Origin: VRUE01 sp963837695
GTDB taxonomy: Bacteria; Actinomycetota; Thermoleophilia; Solirubrobacterales; 70-9
Direction of reading: 5' to 3'
Length of the DNA: 64,000 nt
Assembly (NCBI GenBank): GCA_963837695.1
Contig: CAWINZ010000005.1
Location: 1,240,001 to 1,304,000 of the forward strand
Shown here piece by piece: positions 33,312 to 41,575 of the stretch. The notes below the pieces were generated by a model, which saw only the letters and a list, made by a program, of their open reading frames with translations, made no database searches and was not told the origin of the DNA. The first letter of the stretch is position 1; every line of letters starts with the position of its first letter. Both the position numbers and the translations under genes were made by a program.

Positions 33312-34474
33312 GCGCGGCTCTGGTCATCTCCGACACCCACTTCGGCGCCTGGACGGGGCGCGACCTGTTGCGCGAGGAGTTCTTCCTCGCAAGGCTGGCG
33401 CCGGCGCTGGAGGGGATCGACGAGCTGATCTTCCTCGGCGACCTCTTCGACTTCCTCTTCGGCTCGGTCGGGGACGCCGTCGAGGCCTCCGACGGGCTGC
33501 TGCGGCTGATCGCCGAGAAGCTGCCCGGCAAGCGACTTGTCTTCCTCGCCGGCAACCACGATCATCACCTCGTTCATCGCGACGCCGAGAACCGGCTTGA
33601 GGCGCAACTCGCCGCCGGCTTCTCGCCGCCCGATCTCGCCGAGGCCCATCGCCTCGCCGGCGACGACGAAGCCCGCCACGGCCCCGGCTTCTTTCGCTCC
33701 TTCCTCACCCGTCGCCTGCCGGGGGTCGAGGTCGAGATCGCCTACCCGACCTACAGCTTCGCCGGCGTCCTCTGCACCCACGGCCACTACCTCGATCCGC
33801 ACGCCCGCCTCGCCGGCTCGCGTGGCGACCGCCTGCTGACCCGGACGCTGTGGGGGATCGCCACCGGCGGCCCCGAGCAGCCGAAGACGATCGAGGACTA
33901 CGAGTCGGTGATCACCCTGCTCACCGAGTGGCTCTACATCGCCGCCCAGATGCCGCACGGCACCCATGCGCAGCAGAACGTCTTCCGCGCCGCCGGACGG
34001 GCGGGGCGCCTCGAGCATGCGCTGAGGTTGCCGCGGCGCGGCCTGCAACGCCTGCGCGGCGAGCAGCCTGCCCCCGAGGACGCTCAGCGGTCCAGGCCCG
34101 CCTACCCCTCCGCGAGCGTCGTCTCGCCAAGCGACCCCTCCGAGCATGCCCTGGAGGCCTTCGCCCAGGTGGTCGAGAACCTCGGCTGGGGCGAGCAGAG
34201 CGAGAGGATCGTCTTCGCGCACACCCACCAACCGCTCGCCTGCATCGAGTCCAGCGGCGACTCGCGCATCCGCTACTGGAACACCGGTTCCTGGATCTAC
34301 GAGCCCGACCTCGGCTCACGGCAGGCCTACGAGCGTTACCTGCGCTACGCCTGGCCGGGGACCGCGGTCCTGATCGACGACGAGGAGCCCGAGCCGCGCC
34401 TGCTCGAGCTCCTCGCCGACCTGAATCCCTTGAGCGGCGGCCCGGGCTTGCCGGGTGCCCCTGGCGCTACTTGA
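33308..34474 (+). CDS. Metallophosphoesterase
   Basis: Calcineurin-like phosphoesterase of 388 residues. Metal-binding motifs are in order: ISDTHFG (DxH), FLGDLFDF (GDxxD), AGNHDHH (GNHD), CTHGHYLDPH and FAHTHQP (GHxH variant). The order suggests the LpxH/Icc-like branch, but the protein is longer, with an insertion rich in Arg (about residues 220-275). TTG start overlapping the P450 stop (TTGA), so the two are coupled. Substrate unknown; UDP-diacylglucosamine is improbable in a presumed Gram-positive lineage. Confidence 0.85.
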   Translation: MSAALVISDTHFGAWTGRDLLREEFFLARLAPALEGIDELIFLGDLFDFLFGSVGDAVEASDGLLRLIAEKLPGKRLVFLAGNHDHHLVHRDAENRLEAQLAAGFSPPDLAEAHRLAGDDEARHGPGFFRSFLTRRLPGVEVEIAYPTYSFAGVLCTHGHYLDPHARLAGSRGDRLLTRTLWGIATGGPEQPKTIEDYESVITLLTEWLYIAAQMPHGTHAQQNVFRAAGRAGRLEHALRLPRRGLQRLRGEQPAPEDAQRSRPAYPSASVVSPSDPSEHALEAFAQVVENLGWGEQSERIVFAHTHQPLACIESSGDSRIRYWNTGSWIYEPDLGSRQAYERYLRYAWPGTAVLIDDEEPEPRLLELLADLNPLSGGPGLPGAPGAT

Positions 34475-36617
34475 TGAAGAGCATCTCCTCGTACTTGGGC
34501 AGCGGCCAGAGGTCGTCGGCGACGATCTTCTCCAGCTTGTCCGCGGCCTCGCGCACCTTGTCCATCGCCGCGATCTGCTTGTCGCGGGCGTGGGTCGCCA
34601 GGTCGAGGCCCTCGAGCTCGTCCGGATAGGCGTTGGCCTCCTCGAGCTCGGCAAGGGACTGGCCGAGGGCTTCGAGCTCGGCCGTGACCTCTGCCGCCAC
34701 GCCCTCCGCGACGCCCGACTCCTTGATCAGCGCCAGGTAGCGCAGCGCCGCCGGCAGGATCATCGTCTTGGCGATCGAGTGCGTGGTCTCGGACTCGATG
34801 TTTGCGCGGATCGCGTACTGCTCGACCCAGACCTCGTAGCGCGACTCGAGCTCGCGCTTGGAGAGCACGTTGTAGTTCTCGAAGCTGGCGATCGTCTGGT
34901 CGGAGATCACCTCGGGCAGCGCGTCCGGGGTCGTGCGCAGGTTCTTCAGCCCCCGCCGCTCGGCCTCGGCGTGCCACTCCTCGGAGTAGTTGTCGCCGCT
35001 GAAGCAGACTTCCTTGTTGGCGGTGTAGGCGTCTTTGACGATCTCGATGACCGCCGCGGGCATCGCCATGCCGCCATTCAGCTTCTCCTCCAACTTGCTG
35101 GCCAGCTCGTCGATCGCCTCGGCGGCGATCGTGTTCAGCACCGTGTTGGGGAAGGCGAGCGACATGCTCGAACCCAGCGCCCGGAACTCGAATTTGTTGC
35201 CCGTGAAGGCGAAGGGCGAGGTGCGGTTGCGATCGCCGCCGTGCATCGGCAGTTTCGGCAGCACCGTCGCGCCCAGCTCCAGGAACGAGGCCGGCGTGTT
35301 GGGGTCGCCCTCTCCGGTCGCGATCGCCTCGAAGACTTTGTCCAGCTCGCCGCCGAGGAAGATCGAGATGATCGCCGGCGGCGCCTCGTTTGCGCCCAGC
35401 CGGTGGTCCTGGCCGATGTTGGCGACCGAGGCGCGCAGCAGCCCCTGGTGCTTGTTTACCGCCTGGATCACCGCCGCGCAGAAGAAGAGGAAGTGGATGT
35501 TGTCGGCGGGCGTGTCGCCCGGGTCGAGCAGGTTGGTGCCGGTGTCGGTCCCCATCGACCAGTTGTTGTGCTTGCCCGAGCCGTTGACGCCGGCGAACGG
35601 CTTCTCGTGCAACAGGCAGACGAAGCCGTAGCGGCGGGCGACGCTTTCCATCACCTGCATCAGCAGCTGCTGGTGGTCGGAGCCCACGTTGGAGTTCTCG
35701 AAGATCGGCGCGATCTCATACTGCGCCGGCGCGACCTCGTTGTGGCGGGTCTTGACCGGGATCCCCAGCTTGCGCAGCTCCAGCTCGGTCTCCAGCATGC
35801 AGGCCAGCACCCGCTCGGGGATCGAGCCGAAATAGTGGTCGTCCAGCTCGTGGCCCTTCGGCGGCTTGGCGCCGAACAGGGTGCGGCCGGTGGCGATCAG
35901 GTCGGGGCGCTCGAAGAAGTACTGCTCGTCGATCAGGAAGTACTCCTGCTCGGGGCCGACCGTGGTGAAGACGCGCTTGCTCTCCTCGTCGCCGAGCAGC
36001 CGCAGCGCCTTGATCGCCGAGCGCGAGAGCGCGTCCATCGAGCGCAGCAGCGGGATCTTGCCGTCGAGCGCCTCGCCGGTCCAGGAGGCGAAGGCGGTCG
36101 GGATGCTGAGCAGGGCCCCGTTCGGGTTCTCGAGGATGAAGGCGGGGGAGGTCGGGTCCCAGGCGGTGTAGCCGCGCGCCTCGAAGGTGGCGCGGACGCC
36201 GCCGGTCGGGAACGAGGAGGCGTCGGGCTCGCCCTGGACCAGCTCCTTGCCGGAGAAGCCGGCCAGCGCCTGGCCCTCGCCCGAGGGCTCGAAGAAGGAG
36301 TCGTGCTTCTCGGCGGTCGAGCCGGTCAGCGGCTGGAACATGTGGGTGAAGTGGGTAGCGCCGTTCTCCAGCGCCCACTCCTTCATCGCCTCGGCGACCG
36401 CGTCGGCGAGCGCGGGGTCGAGCGCCTCGCCGCCCGCGAGGGTCGCCTGCAGCTTCTCGAAGACGTCGCCGGGCAGCCGTTCGCGCTGCACCGCGACGGA
36501 GAAGACGTTGGCTCCGAAGGGGTTGTTCTCGGGCAGGGTCAGGTCGAGCGCGCCGAGAGCCTCTCCGTTGGAGCTCCACTGCGCGGCGGTCACGTTCTGC
36601 TGGCGGATACGAGTCAT
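34467..36617 (-). CDS. glnN: Glutamine synthetase type III
   Basis: ATP-dependent synthesis of glutamine from glutamate and ammonium. About 716 residues, the length of GSIII (types I and II are 350-470). GSIII signatures are DYHYF-like DDHYFGSIPER, EVAPAQYEIAPIFENSNVGSD, GVNGSGKHNNWSMGTDTGTNLL and KLPMHGGDRNRTSPFAF...RALGSS. I take the ATG at 36617 (TRIRQQNVTAAQW); a TTG at 36653 is possible. It converges with the metallophosphoesterase gene by a short overlap. Related genes in the window are amt (40086) and a PII protein (49050). Confidence 0.93.
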   Translation of the reverse strand: MTRIRQQNVTAAQWSSNGEALGALDLTLPENNPFGANVFSVAVQRERLPGDVFEKLQATLAGGEALDPALADAVAEAMKEWALENGATHFTHMFQPLTGSTAEKHDSFFEPSGEGQALAGFSGKELVQGEPDASSFPTGGVRATFEARGYTAWDPTSPAFILENPNGALLSIPTAFASWTGEALDGKIPLLRSMDALSRSAIKALRLLGDEESKRVFTTVGPEQEYFLIDEQYFFERPDLIATGRTLFGAKPPKGHELDDHYFGSIPERVLACMLETELELRKLGIPVKTRHNEVAPAQYEIAPIFENSNVGSDHQQLLMQVMESVARRYGFVCLLHEKPFAGVNGSGKHNNWSMGTDTGTNLLDPGDTPADNIHFLFFCAAVIQAVNKHQGLLRASVANIGQDHRLGANEAPPAIISIFLGGELDKVFEAIATGEGDPNTPASFLELGATVLPKLPMHGGDRNRTSPFAFTGNKFEFRALGSSMSLAFPNTVLNTIAAEAIDELASKLEEKLNGGMAMPAAVIEIVKDAYTANKEVCFSGDNYSEEWHAEAERRGLKNLRTTPDALPEVISDQTIASFENYNVLSKRELESRYEVWVEQYAIRANIESETTHSIAKTMILPAALRYLALIKESGVAEGVAAEVTAELEALGQSLAELEEANAYPDELEGLDLATHARDKQIAAMDKVREAADKLEKIVADDLWPLPKYEEMLFIK

Positions 36618-36685
36618 CGCTGTGTCAGTCCCTCGCTTGGTTGAAAGAGCCAAAGGAGCCTAATGGGAGGCGCATCGAAATGCCT

Positions 36686-36701
36686 TTGTACGGCGGTACA
36701 A
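36686..36701. promoter_or_regulatory. TTGTAC-GTACAA palindrome between glnN and the beta-oxidation fusion
   Basis: TTGTAC (36686-36691), 4-nt spacer, GTACAA (36696-36701), in the 174-bp divergent promoter region. A candidate operator for either gene; the bound factor is unknown. Confidence 0.35.
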
Positions 36702-36791
36702 CGATCCCCCGTGCCCCTTGTCCACCTGGCAGGCCCGATCGAATAGCCTCCGCGCCCCGTTCCCAAGCCAATTTCCGGAGGATCCACCCGA

Positions 36792-38792
36792 ATGTTCGTA
36801 TCCAAGGCTGCCGTTGTCGGCGGCGGCACCATGGGGGGCGAGATCGCGCAGGCGATCGCCGCTTCCGACATCCCCGTCGTCGTCAAGGACATCGACCAGA
36901 AGTTCGTCGATGCCGCCGTGGAGAAGGCCCGCGCCGTCACCGAGGGGCAGCTCGCCCGCCTGGTCAAGAAGGAGAAGCTGACCCAAGAGCAGGCCGACGC
37001 CCGCCTCGCCGAGGTGATGGGCCTGATCGCCGGCACGACCAGCTACGGGGACTTCGGCGACGTCGACTTCGTCGTCGAGGCGGTGCCGGAGAAGATGGAG
37101 ATCAAGCAGGCCGTCTTCCGCGAGCTCGACGCCGCGACCCCCGGCCACGCGATCCTCTCCTCCAACACCTCCTCGCTCTCGATCACCGAGATCGGCGAAG
37201 CGACGCTGCGGCCCGACAAGGTTGTCGGCTTCCACTTCTTCTACCCGGCCTCGGTGATGCCGCTGGTCGAGGTGATCGCCAGCGAGGACACCTCGTCGGA
37301 GACGGCCACCGCCGCCTACAACTTCGCCCAGGCGATCAAGAAGCAGCCGATCGTCTGCGGCGAGGTCCCCGGCTTCGTCGTCAACCGCATCCTGATGGCG
37401 ACGATCGGCGAGATCTGGCGCGCCCAGGAGGAGCAGGGCCTCTCGCTGAAGGCGATCGACGAGGCGATCGCGGCGGCGAAAGGCGCGCCGATGGGCCCCT
37501 TCTTCCTCACCGACCTGCTCGGGCTCGACACGGTGCTGCACGTCGCCGAGCACCTCAACCGCTCCTACGGCGAGAGCTTCTACGTCCACAAGGGCCTGCA
37601 GGGCCTGGTCGCCGACGGCAAGCTCGGCGCCAAGAGCGGCGGCGAGGGGTTCTTCAAAGAGGGCGAGCAGAACATCCCCGGCGACGCCGAGCCCGACGCC
37701 GAGGAGCTGGTCGCGCTGTTCACCGGCCGGGCGCTGATCGAGGCCTGCGAACTGGTCGAGGAGGGCGTCTGCTCGGTCCGCGACATCGACCTGGGGATGA
37801 TGGCCGGCGCCGGCCTCGACCCGCGCAAAGGCCTCTTCCCGCCGTTCTGGAAAGCCGATCTGGAGGGGCTCGACGTGCTGCTGGAGCGGATCGAGCGGCT
37901 CGAGGAGAAGCATGGCGAGCGCTTCGCGCCGCCGGTCACCCTGAAGCGCCTCGTCGCCCAGGGCCGCCTCGGGCTCAAATCCGGCCAGGGCTTCTACCCC
38001 TACCTGCAGCCCGACGAGGGCGAGCAGGCGGAGACGGTCAAGCTGGAGACCCGCGGCGACGTCGCGATCGCCTGGCTTGCCAACCTGCCGATGAACGCGA
38101 TCTCCCCCGATGTGATCCGCGACCTGGGCGAGGTCTGGGAGAAGGTCAAGGCGGCCGACGGGATCGGCGCGATGGTCGTCGCCTCCTCGGTCCCGGTCGT
38201 CTTCTCGGCCGGCGCCGACATCAAGGCCTTCACCCAGATGGACGAGGGCTCGGGCGCCGATCTGCTGTACACCGCGCACGCGCTGCTGCGCGAGTTCGGC
38301 ACCGACAGCGTCGCCACGATCGCCGCGGTCAACTCGATCGCTTTCGGCGGCGGCTGCGAGCTGGCGATGGCCTGCGACGTGCGGATCGCCGCCGAGGCGG
38401 CGGTCTTCGGTCAGCCGGAGATCAAACTCGGGATCGTGCCCGGCTTCGGTGGCACGCAGCGGCTGCCGCGCCTCGTCGGTCCCAACAAGGCATTGGAGAT
38501 GAACCTGATCGGCGACGCGGTGCTCGCCGGCGAGGCGCTCGACTCGGGCCTCGTCAACCGGGTCGTCCCCGACCACGAGCTGTTCGAGACGGCGCTGATG
38601 TGGGCGCGCAAGCTGGCCGCCCAGGCGCCGATCGCCCGTGAGCAGATTAAGACCGCCTCGCACAAGGGCGATCTAGACGAGGGCATCGAGGCCGAGAAGC
38701 AGGCCTTCGCCACCGCCTTCGCCAGCGACGACGCCAAAGAGGGCATCAGCGCCTTCCTAGGCAAGCGCACCCCCAAGTGGAGCGGCAAGTAG
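36792..38792 (+). CDS. 3-Hydroxyacyl-CoA dehydrogenase / enoyl-CoA hydratase fusion
   Basis: A 666-residue bifunctional beta-oxidation enzyme. The dehydrogenase is N-terminal: NAD site VVGGGTMGGEIAQAIA, then SSNTSSLSITE, GFHFFYPASVMPLVEV and the second dehydrogenase domain to about residue 405. The hydratase is C-terminal: oxyanion block FSAGADIKAF at about 474, GGGCELAMACD and PEIKLGIVPGFGGTQRL with both catalytic Glu. This is the reverse of FadB/FadJ and resembles archaeal and actinobacterial fusions. A GGAGGA ribosome-binding site precedes the ATG. Works with thiolase and acyl-CoA genes elsewhere in the window. Confidence 0.9.
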   Translation: MFVSKAAVVGGGTMGGEIAQAIAASDIPVVVKDIDQKFVDAAVEKARAVTEGQLARLVKKEKLTQEQADARLAEVMGLIAGTTSYGDFGDVDFVVEAVPEKMEIKQAVFRELDAATPGHAILSSNTSSLSITEIGEATLRPDKVVGFHFFYPASVMPLVEVIASEDTSSETATAAYNFAQAIKKQPIVCGEVPGFVVNRILMATIGEIWRAQEEQGLSLKAIDEAIAAAKGAPMGPFFLTDLLGLDTVLHVAEHLNRSYGESFYVHKGLQGLVADGKLGAKSGGEGFFKEGEQNIPGDAEPDAEELVALFTGRALIEACELVEEGVCSVRDIDLGMMAGAGLDPRKGLFPPFWKADLEGLDVLLERIERLEEKHGERFAPPVTLKRLVAQGRLGLKSGQGFYPYLQPDEGEQAETVKLETRGDVAIAWLANLPMNAISPDVIRDLGEVWEKVKAADGIGAMVVASSVPVVFSAGADIKAFTQMDEGSGADLLYTAHALLREFGTDSVATIAAVNSIAFGGGCELAMACDVRIAAEAAVFGQPEIKLGIVPGFGGTQRLPRLVGPNKALEMNLIGDAVLAGEALDSGLVNRVVPDHELFETALMWARKLAAQAPIAREQIKTASHKGDLDEGIEAEKQAFATAFASDDAKEGISAFLGKRTPKWSGK

Positions 38793-38804
38793 CCCAAAAC
38801 AGCG

Positions 38805-38853
38805 GCCGACGGGCCGATTTCCGGTCTATGTCACCGGAAATCGGCCCGTCGGC
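38805..38853 (+). repeat. Hairpin repeat family 3, copy 1
   Basis: Perfect 20-bp arms (38805-38824 and 38834-38853) with loop TCTATGTCA. The 49-nt unit is identical to the one inside 41516-41568. It starts 12 nt after the stop of the beta-oxidation fusion gene. The ATG in its loop (38828) is in frame with the sirtuin gene. Confidence 0.85.
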
Positions 38854-39592
38854 GGAGTTGGCGGAGTTGGCGGAGTTGGTGCGGGCGTCTCGGTGCACCG
38901 TTGCGCTTACCGGGGCGGGGATCTCGGTGCCATCCGGGATCCCCGACTTCCGCACGCCGGAGACCGGGCTCTGGGCGAACGTCGACCCGATCGAGGTCGC
39001 CCACATCGACGTCTTCGAGCGCGATCCGGTCCGCTTCTGGTCCTACTACCGGCCGCGCTTCCACTCGCTCGGCGATAAGCGTCCCAACGCGGCCCACGCG
39101 GCGCTTGCCGAGCTCGAGCGCCGTGGCCTGCTGGCCGGGGTGATTACGCAGAACATCGATCGCCTCCACCGGGCCGCCGGCTCCGACAACGTGGTCGAGG
39201 TGCACGGCTCGATCGGGACCTCCGCCTGCCGCGAGTGCGCCGCCTCCTACGGCCTGGATGAGGTCGATGCGCTCTTCGACGGCGACGGCGTTGCCGTCTG
39301 CTCCTCCTGTGGCGGGGCGGTCAAACCCGACGTCGTCCTCTTCGGGGAGATGCTGCCCGAAGCGGCGATGGCGAAGGCCCAAGAGCTCGCCGCGGAAGCC
39401 GACCTGATGCTCTGCATCGGCAGCTCGCTCGTCGTCCACCCGGTTGCCGCCCTGCCGGAAGTCACTCTGCAGCGCGGAGGCAAGCTCGCGATCGTCACCA
39501 AGGGAGCTACCCCCTACGACGACCTCGTAGCCGTGAAGCTCGGCGGCGAGGTCGTCGAGGAGCTGGGCGCCCTGCTCGCCGCGCTGGACTAG
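38828..39592 (+). CDS. SIR2-family NAD-dependent protein deacylase
   Basis: Sirtuin of about 254 residues removing acyl groups from lysine with NAD. It shows TGAGISVPSGIPDFR, the TQNIDRLH motif, catalytic His in VVEVHGS, and zinc Cys pairs CREC and CSSC. The C-terminal GSSLVVHPVAALP closes the Rossmann fold. The start is unsure: the first ATG (38828) lies in the loop of a repeated hairpin and would add MSPEIGPSA plus three AEL repeats encoded by a 9-bp tandem triplication (38851-38877). The GTG at 38879 gives a start matching typical sirtuins. Confidence 0.9.
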   Translation: MSPEIGPSAELAELAELVRASRCTVALTGAGISVPSGIPDFRTPETGLWANVDPIEVAHIDVFERDPVRFWSYYRPRFHSLGDKRPNAAHAALAELERRGLLAGVITQNIDRLHRAAGSDNVVEVHGSIGTSACRECAASYGLDEVDALFDGDGVAVCSSCGGAVKPDVVLFGEMLPEAAMAKAQELAAEADLMLCIGSSLVVHPVAALPEVTLQRGGKLAIVTKGATPYDDLVAVKLGGEVVEELGALLAALD

Positions 39593-39608
39593 CCGGAAGC
39601 GCCGCGGC

Positions 39609-39926
39609 TCAGAACTTGATGCCCTGCCGGTTGCACTCGGCGACTACGCCGTGCGCCCGTGGGCTGTCGTAGAGCGCCGCGTGGGCGCATTTCGCCTCCG
39701 CTTCGGCCCCACAGCCGCTGATGGTTTCGGCACCGACGACCCCGGCGACGTTGGCTCTGATGCAGCCCAGCGGGGTCGGCGGGTTGCTGTCGCCGGCCGT
39801 CAAGGCGACGACGGCGAGCATCGCGACGACGGTCACCAGGAGGGTTACCAAGGCCGCCTTGCTCTCGCGCGGGCTCAATTTATAGAGCGGCGTGGTCTGT
39901 CGCTCGTAATGTCCTTCAAGTGGCAT
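39609..39926 (-). CDS. Single-pass membrane protein, unknown
   Basis: A 105-residue protein. A cytoplasmic start (MPLEGHYERQTTPLYKLSPRES) precedes one transmembrane helix at about residues 24-43. The exported part holds four Cys (GCIRANV, GCGAEAEAKC, ECNRQG) that could form two disulfides. A TATAAC box on the minus strand lies 9 nt before the ATG. The family is not recognised; it reads like a real conserved envelope protein. It converges with the sirtuin gene. Confidence 0.6.
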   Translation of the reverse strand: MPLEGHYERQTTPLYKLSPRESKAALVTLLVTVVAMLAVVALTAGDSNPPTPLGCIRANVAGVVGAETISGCGAEAEAKCAHAALYDSPRAHGVVAECNRQGIKF

Positions 39927-40085
39927 GCGAGGCAGGTTATACGGCCCGGCGGGCCCCGCGCCACGCCAGTGGGGAGAAGAATCGACGCCGATCTTTAGAC
40001 ACGTGTACGTAGTGGCGCGGGCGTCGCGGCGGGAGGGTTTAGCGGTCCGAGAAGCATCAAAGTCGAGAAAGGAACGAACTCTTCT

Positions 40086-41420
40086 ATGGAATGGCTGAGC
40101 GAAGGCGCCAACTCATGGCAGATGACCGCCGCGACGCTTGTAGGCCTGATGAGCGTGCCCGGTCTGGTCGTGCTCTACGGCGGGGTAATGCAGAAACGCT
40201 GGTCGGTGAACTCGATGATGATGGCGTTTGTCGCCTTCGCGATCGTGCTGATCCTCTGGGTGCTCGTCGGCTTCAAGATGGGCTTCGGAGAGCCGATCCA
40301 CCTGGCAGACAGCGGCTTCTTCGGGAACTTCTGGGGTAAGCCCGGGTCGATCCTGAGCAGCCACGAACTGTTAGGCCAGGCGCACATCCCGGAGTTGGCC
40401 GAAGAAGAATTCCTCTTCCCGCAGTCGACGCTGGCCTACTTCCAGATCGTCTTCGCGGCGATCACGCCGATCCTCATGCTGGGCTCCGTGCTCGGGCGGG
40501 TCAACTTCAAGGCGTGGATCCCGTTCGTCGCTCTCTGGACCCTGTTCTGCTACACGATCAACGCCTTCCTGATCTGGGGCGGCGGCTACTTCGCCCAGCA
40601 CGGCGCGGTCGACTACTCCGGCGGCTACGTGATCCACCTCGCCGCGGGCGTTTCGGGCTTCGTCGCGGCGGCCGTCATCGGACCCCGCCTACAGCGCGAC
40701 CGCGAGGTCGACGCTCCCAACAACCTGGCGATGGTCGCCGTCGGCGCCGGCCTGCTGTGGATGGGCTGGAACGGCTTCAACGGCGGTGACTGGTACAGCG
40801 CCGGGGAAGTCGCTTCCGCGTCGGTGCTGAACACCAACATCTGCACCGCGGTTGCCTTCCTCGTCTGGGTCGCTCTCGACTACCTGACCGGCCGCAAGCC
40901 GAGCCTGATCGGATCCGTCAACGGCATGATCGTCGGCCTCGTCGCGATCACCCCCGGCGCCGGTTTCGTCAACGGCTGGGGTGCGATCATCATCGGCGTC
41001 GTCGCCTCGACGGTCGTCTACCTGGCGCTCAACTACCTGAGCCGAACGGCGCCGTTCCGAAACGTCGACGACACGCTCGGAGTCGTTTACACGCACGGCT
41101 TCGCCGGCGTCGTAGGCGGCCTCATGGTCGGCGTCTTCGCCAACGTGCTCATGGGGGGCGAACACGAAGGCCTGATCTCCGGCGGCGGTTTCGAGCTGCT
41201 CAAGTGGCAGGCGCTGACCGCCCTCTGGGTGATCGTGTTCTCGGCGATCATGACGTACATCCTGCTGAAGATCGTCAGCATCTTCGTGCCTCTGCGGATG
41301 TCCGAGGAGGACATGGAGACGGGCGACGTGGCCGTCCATGGCCACGAGGTGTACCCGTCGGATGTGCCCTCCCTGGGCTACCCCGACGGAGTCCCGACTG
41401 CCGCCGGAAGCGCGACCTAG
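40086..41420 (+). CDS. amt: Ammonium transporter
   Basis: Trimeric ammonium channel of 444 residues with eleven predicted helices. The twin pore histidines are in YSGGYVIHLAAGVSGF and VVYTHGFAGVVGG, and the gating-aromatic region LLWMGWNGFNGGDW is present. The cytoplasmic tail VPLRMSEEDMETGDVAVHGHEVYP is typical of Amt. AAAGGA lies 12 nt before the ATG. A strong intrinsic terminator follows. No PII gene is adjacent, unlike the common amt-glnK pair; the PII gene is 7.6 kb away. Confidence 0.95.
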   Translation: MEWLSEGANSWQMTAATLVGLMSVPGLVVLYGGVMQKRWSVNSMMMAFVAFAIVLILWVLVGFKMGFGEPIHLADSGFFGNFWGKPGSILSSHELLGQAHIPELAEEEFLFPQSTLAYFQIVFAAITPILMLGSVLGRVNFKAWIPFVALWTLFCYTINAFLIWGGGYFAQHGAVDYSGGYVIHLAAGVSGFVAAAVIGPRLQRDREVDAPNNLAMVAVGAGLLWMGWNGFNGGDWYSAGEVASASVLNTNICTAVAFLVWVALDYLTGRKPSLIGSVNGMIVGLVAITPGAGFVNGWGAIIIGVVASTVVYLALNYLSRTAPFRNVDDTLGVVYTHGFAGVVGGLMVGVFANVLMGGEHEGLISGGGFELLKWQALTALWVIVFSAIMTYILLKIVSIFVPLRMSEEDMETGDVAVHGHEVYPSDVPSLGYPDGVPTAAGSAT

Positions 41421-41467
41421 GGCACAGAGCCGGACGCCCCTCCTCGTCCGGCTGTCGCGATCAGTAA

Positions 41468-41503
41468 GAGAACCGCCCCCGCACTCTCCCGGGGGCGGTT
41501 CTC
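41468..41503 (+). terminator. Intrinsic terminator after amt
   Basis: GAGAACCGCCCCC (41468-41480) pairs perfectly with 41491-41503 across a 10-nt loop, followed by GTTCGTG. It is the clearest conventional GC-rich terminator stem in the window, 47 nt after the amt stop. Confidence 0.75.
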
Positions 41504-41515
41504 GTTCGTGCGGGT

Positions 41516-41568
41516 CCGCCGACGGGCCGATTTCCGGTCTATGTCACCGGAAATCGGCCCGTCGGCGG
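41516..41568 (+). repeat. Hairpin repeat family 3, copy 2
   Basis: Perfect 22-bp arms (41516-41537 and 41547-41568) with loop TCTATGTCA. The inner 49 nt are identical to 38805-38853. It lies between the amt terminator and the stop of the convergent LysR gene. Confidence 0.85.
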
Positions 41569-41575
41569 GTTTGGC

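Noticed and set aside
34455..36644. A 729-codon open frame antisense to glnN
   Set aside because: Shadow of the type III glutamine synthetase gene; no recognisable protein features.
36660..38663. Two 660-codon shadow frames over the beta-oxidation fusion
   Set aside because: The 36792-38792 frame carries all catalytic motifs; the others are compositional shadows.
38777..38827. Longer N-terminus for the sirtuin from 38777
   Set aside because: This part overlaps the end of the upstream gene and the left arm of the repeat; it does not resemble sirtuin sequence.
39927..40085. Riboswitch or GlnR box upstream of amt
   Set aside because: Only an ACACGTGT palindrome (39999-40006) and an AAAGGA ribosome-binding site are seen; no structure or motif matched known nitrogen-control sites.
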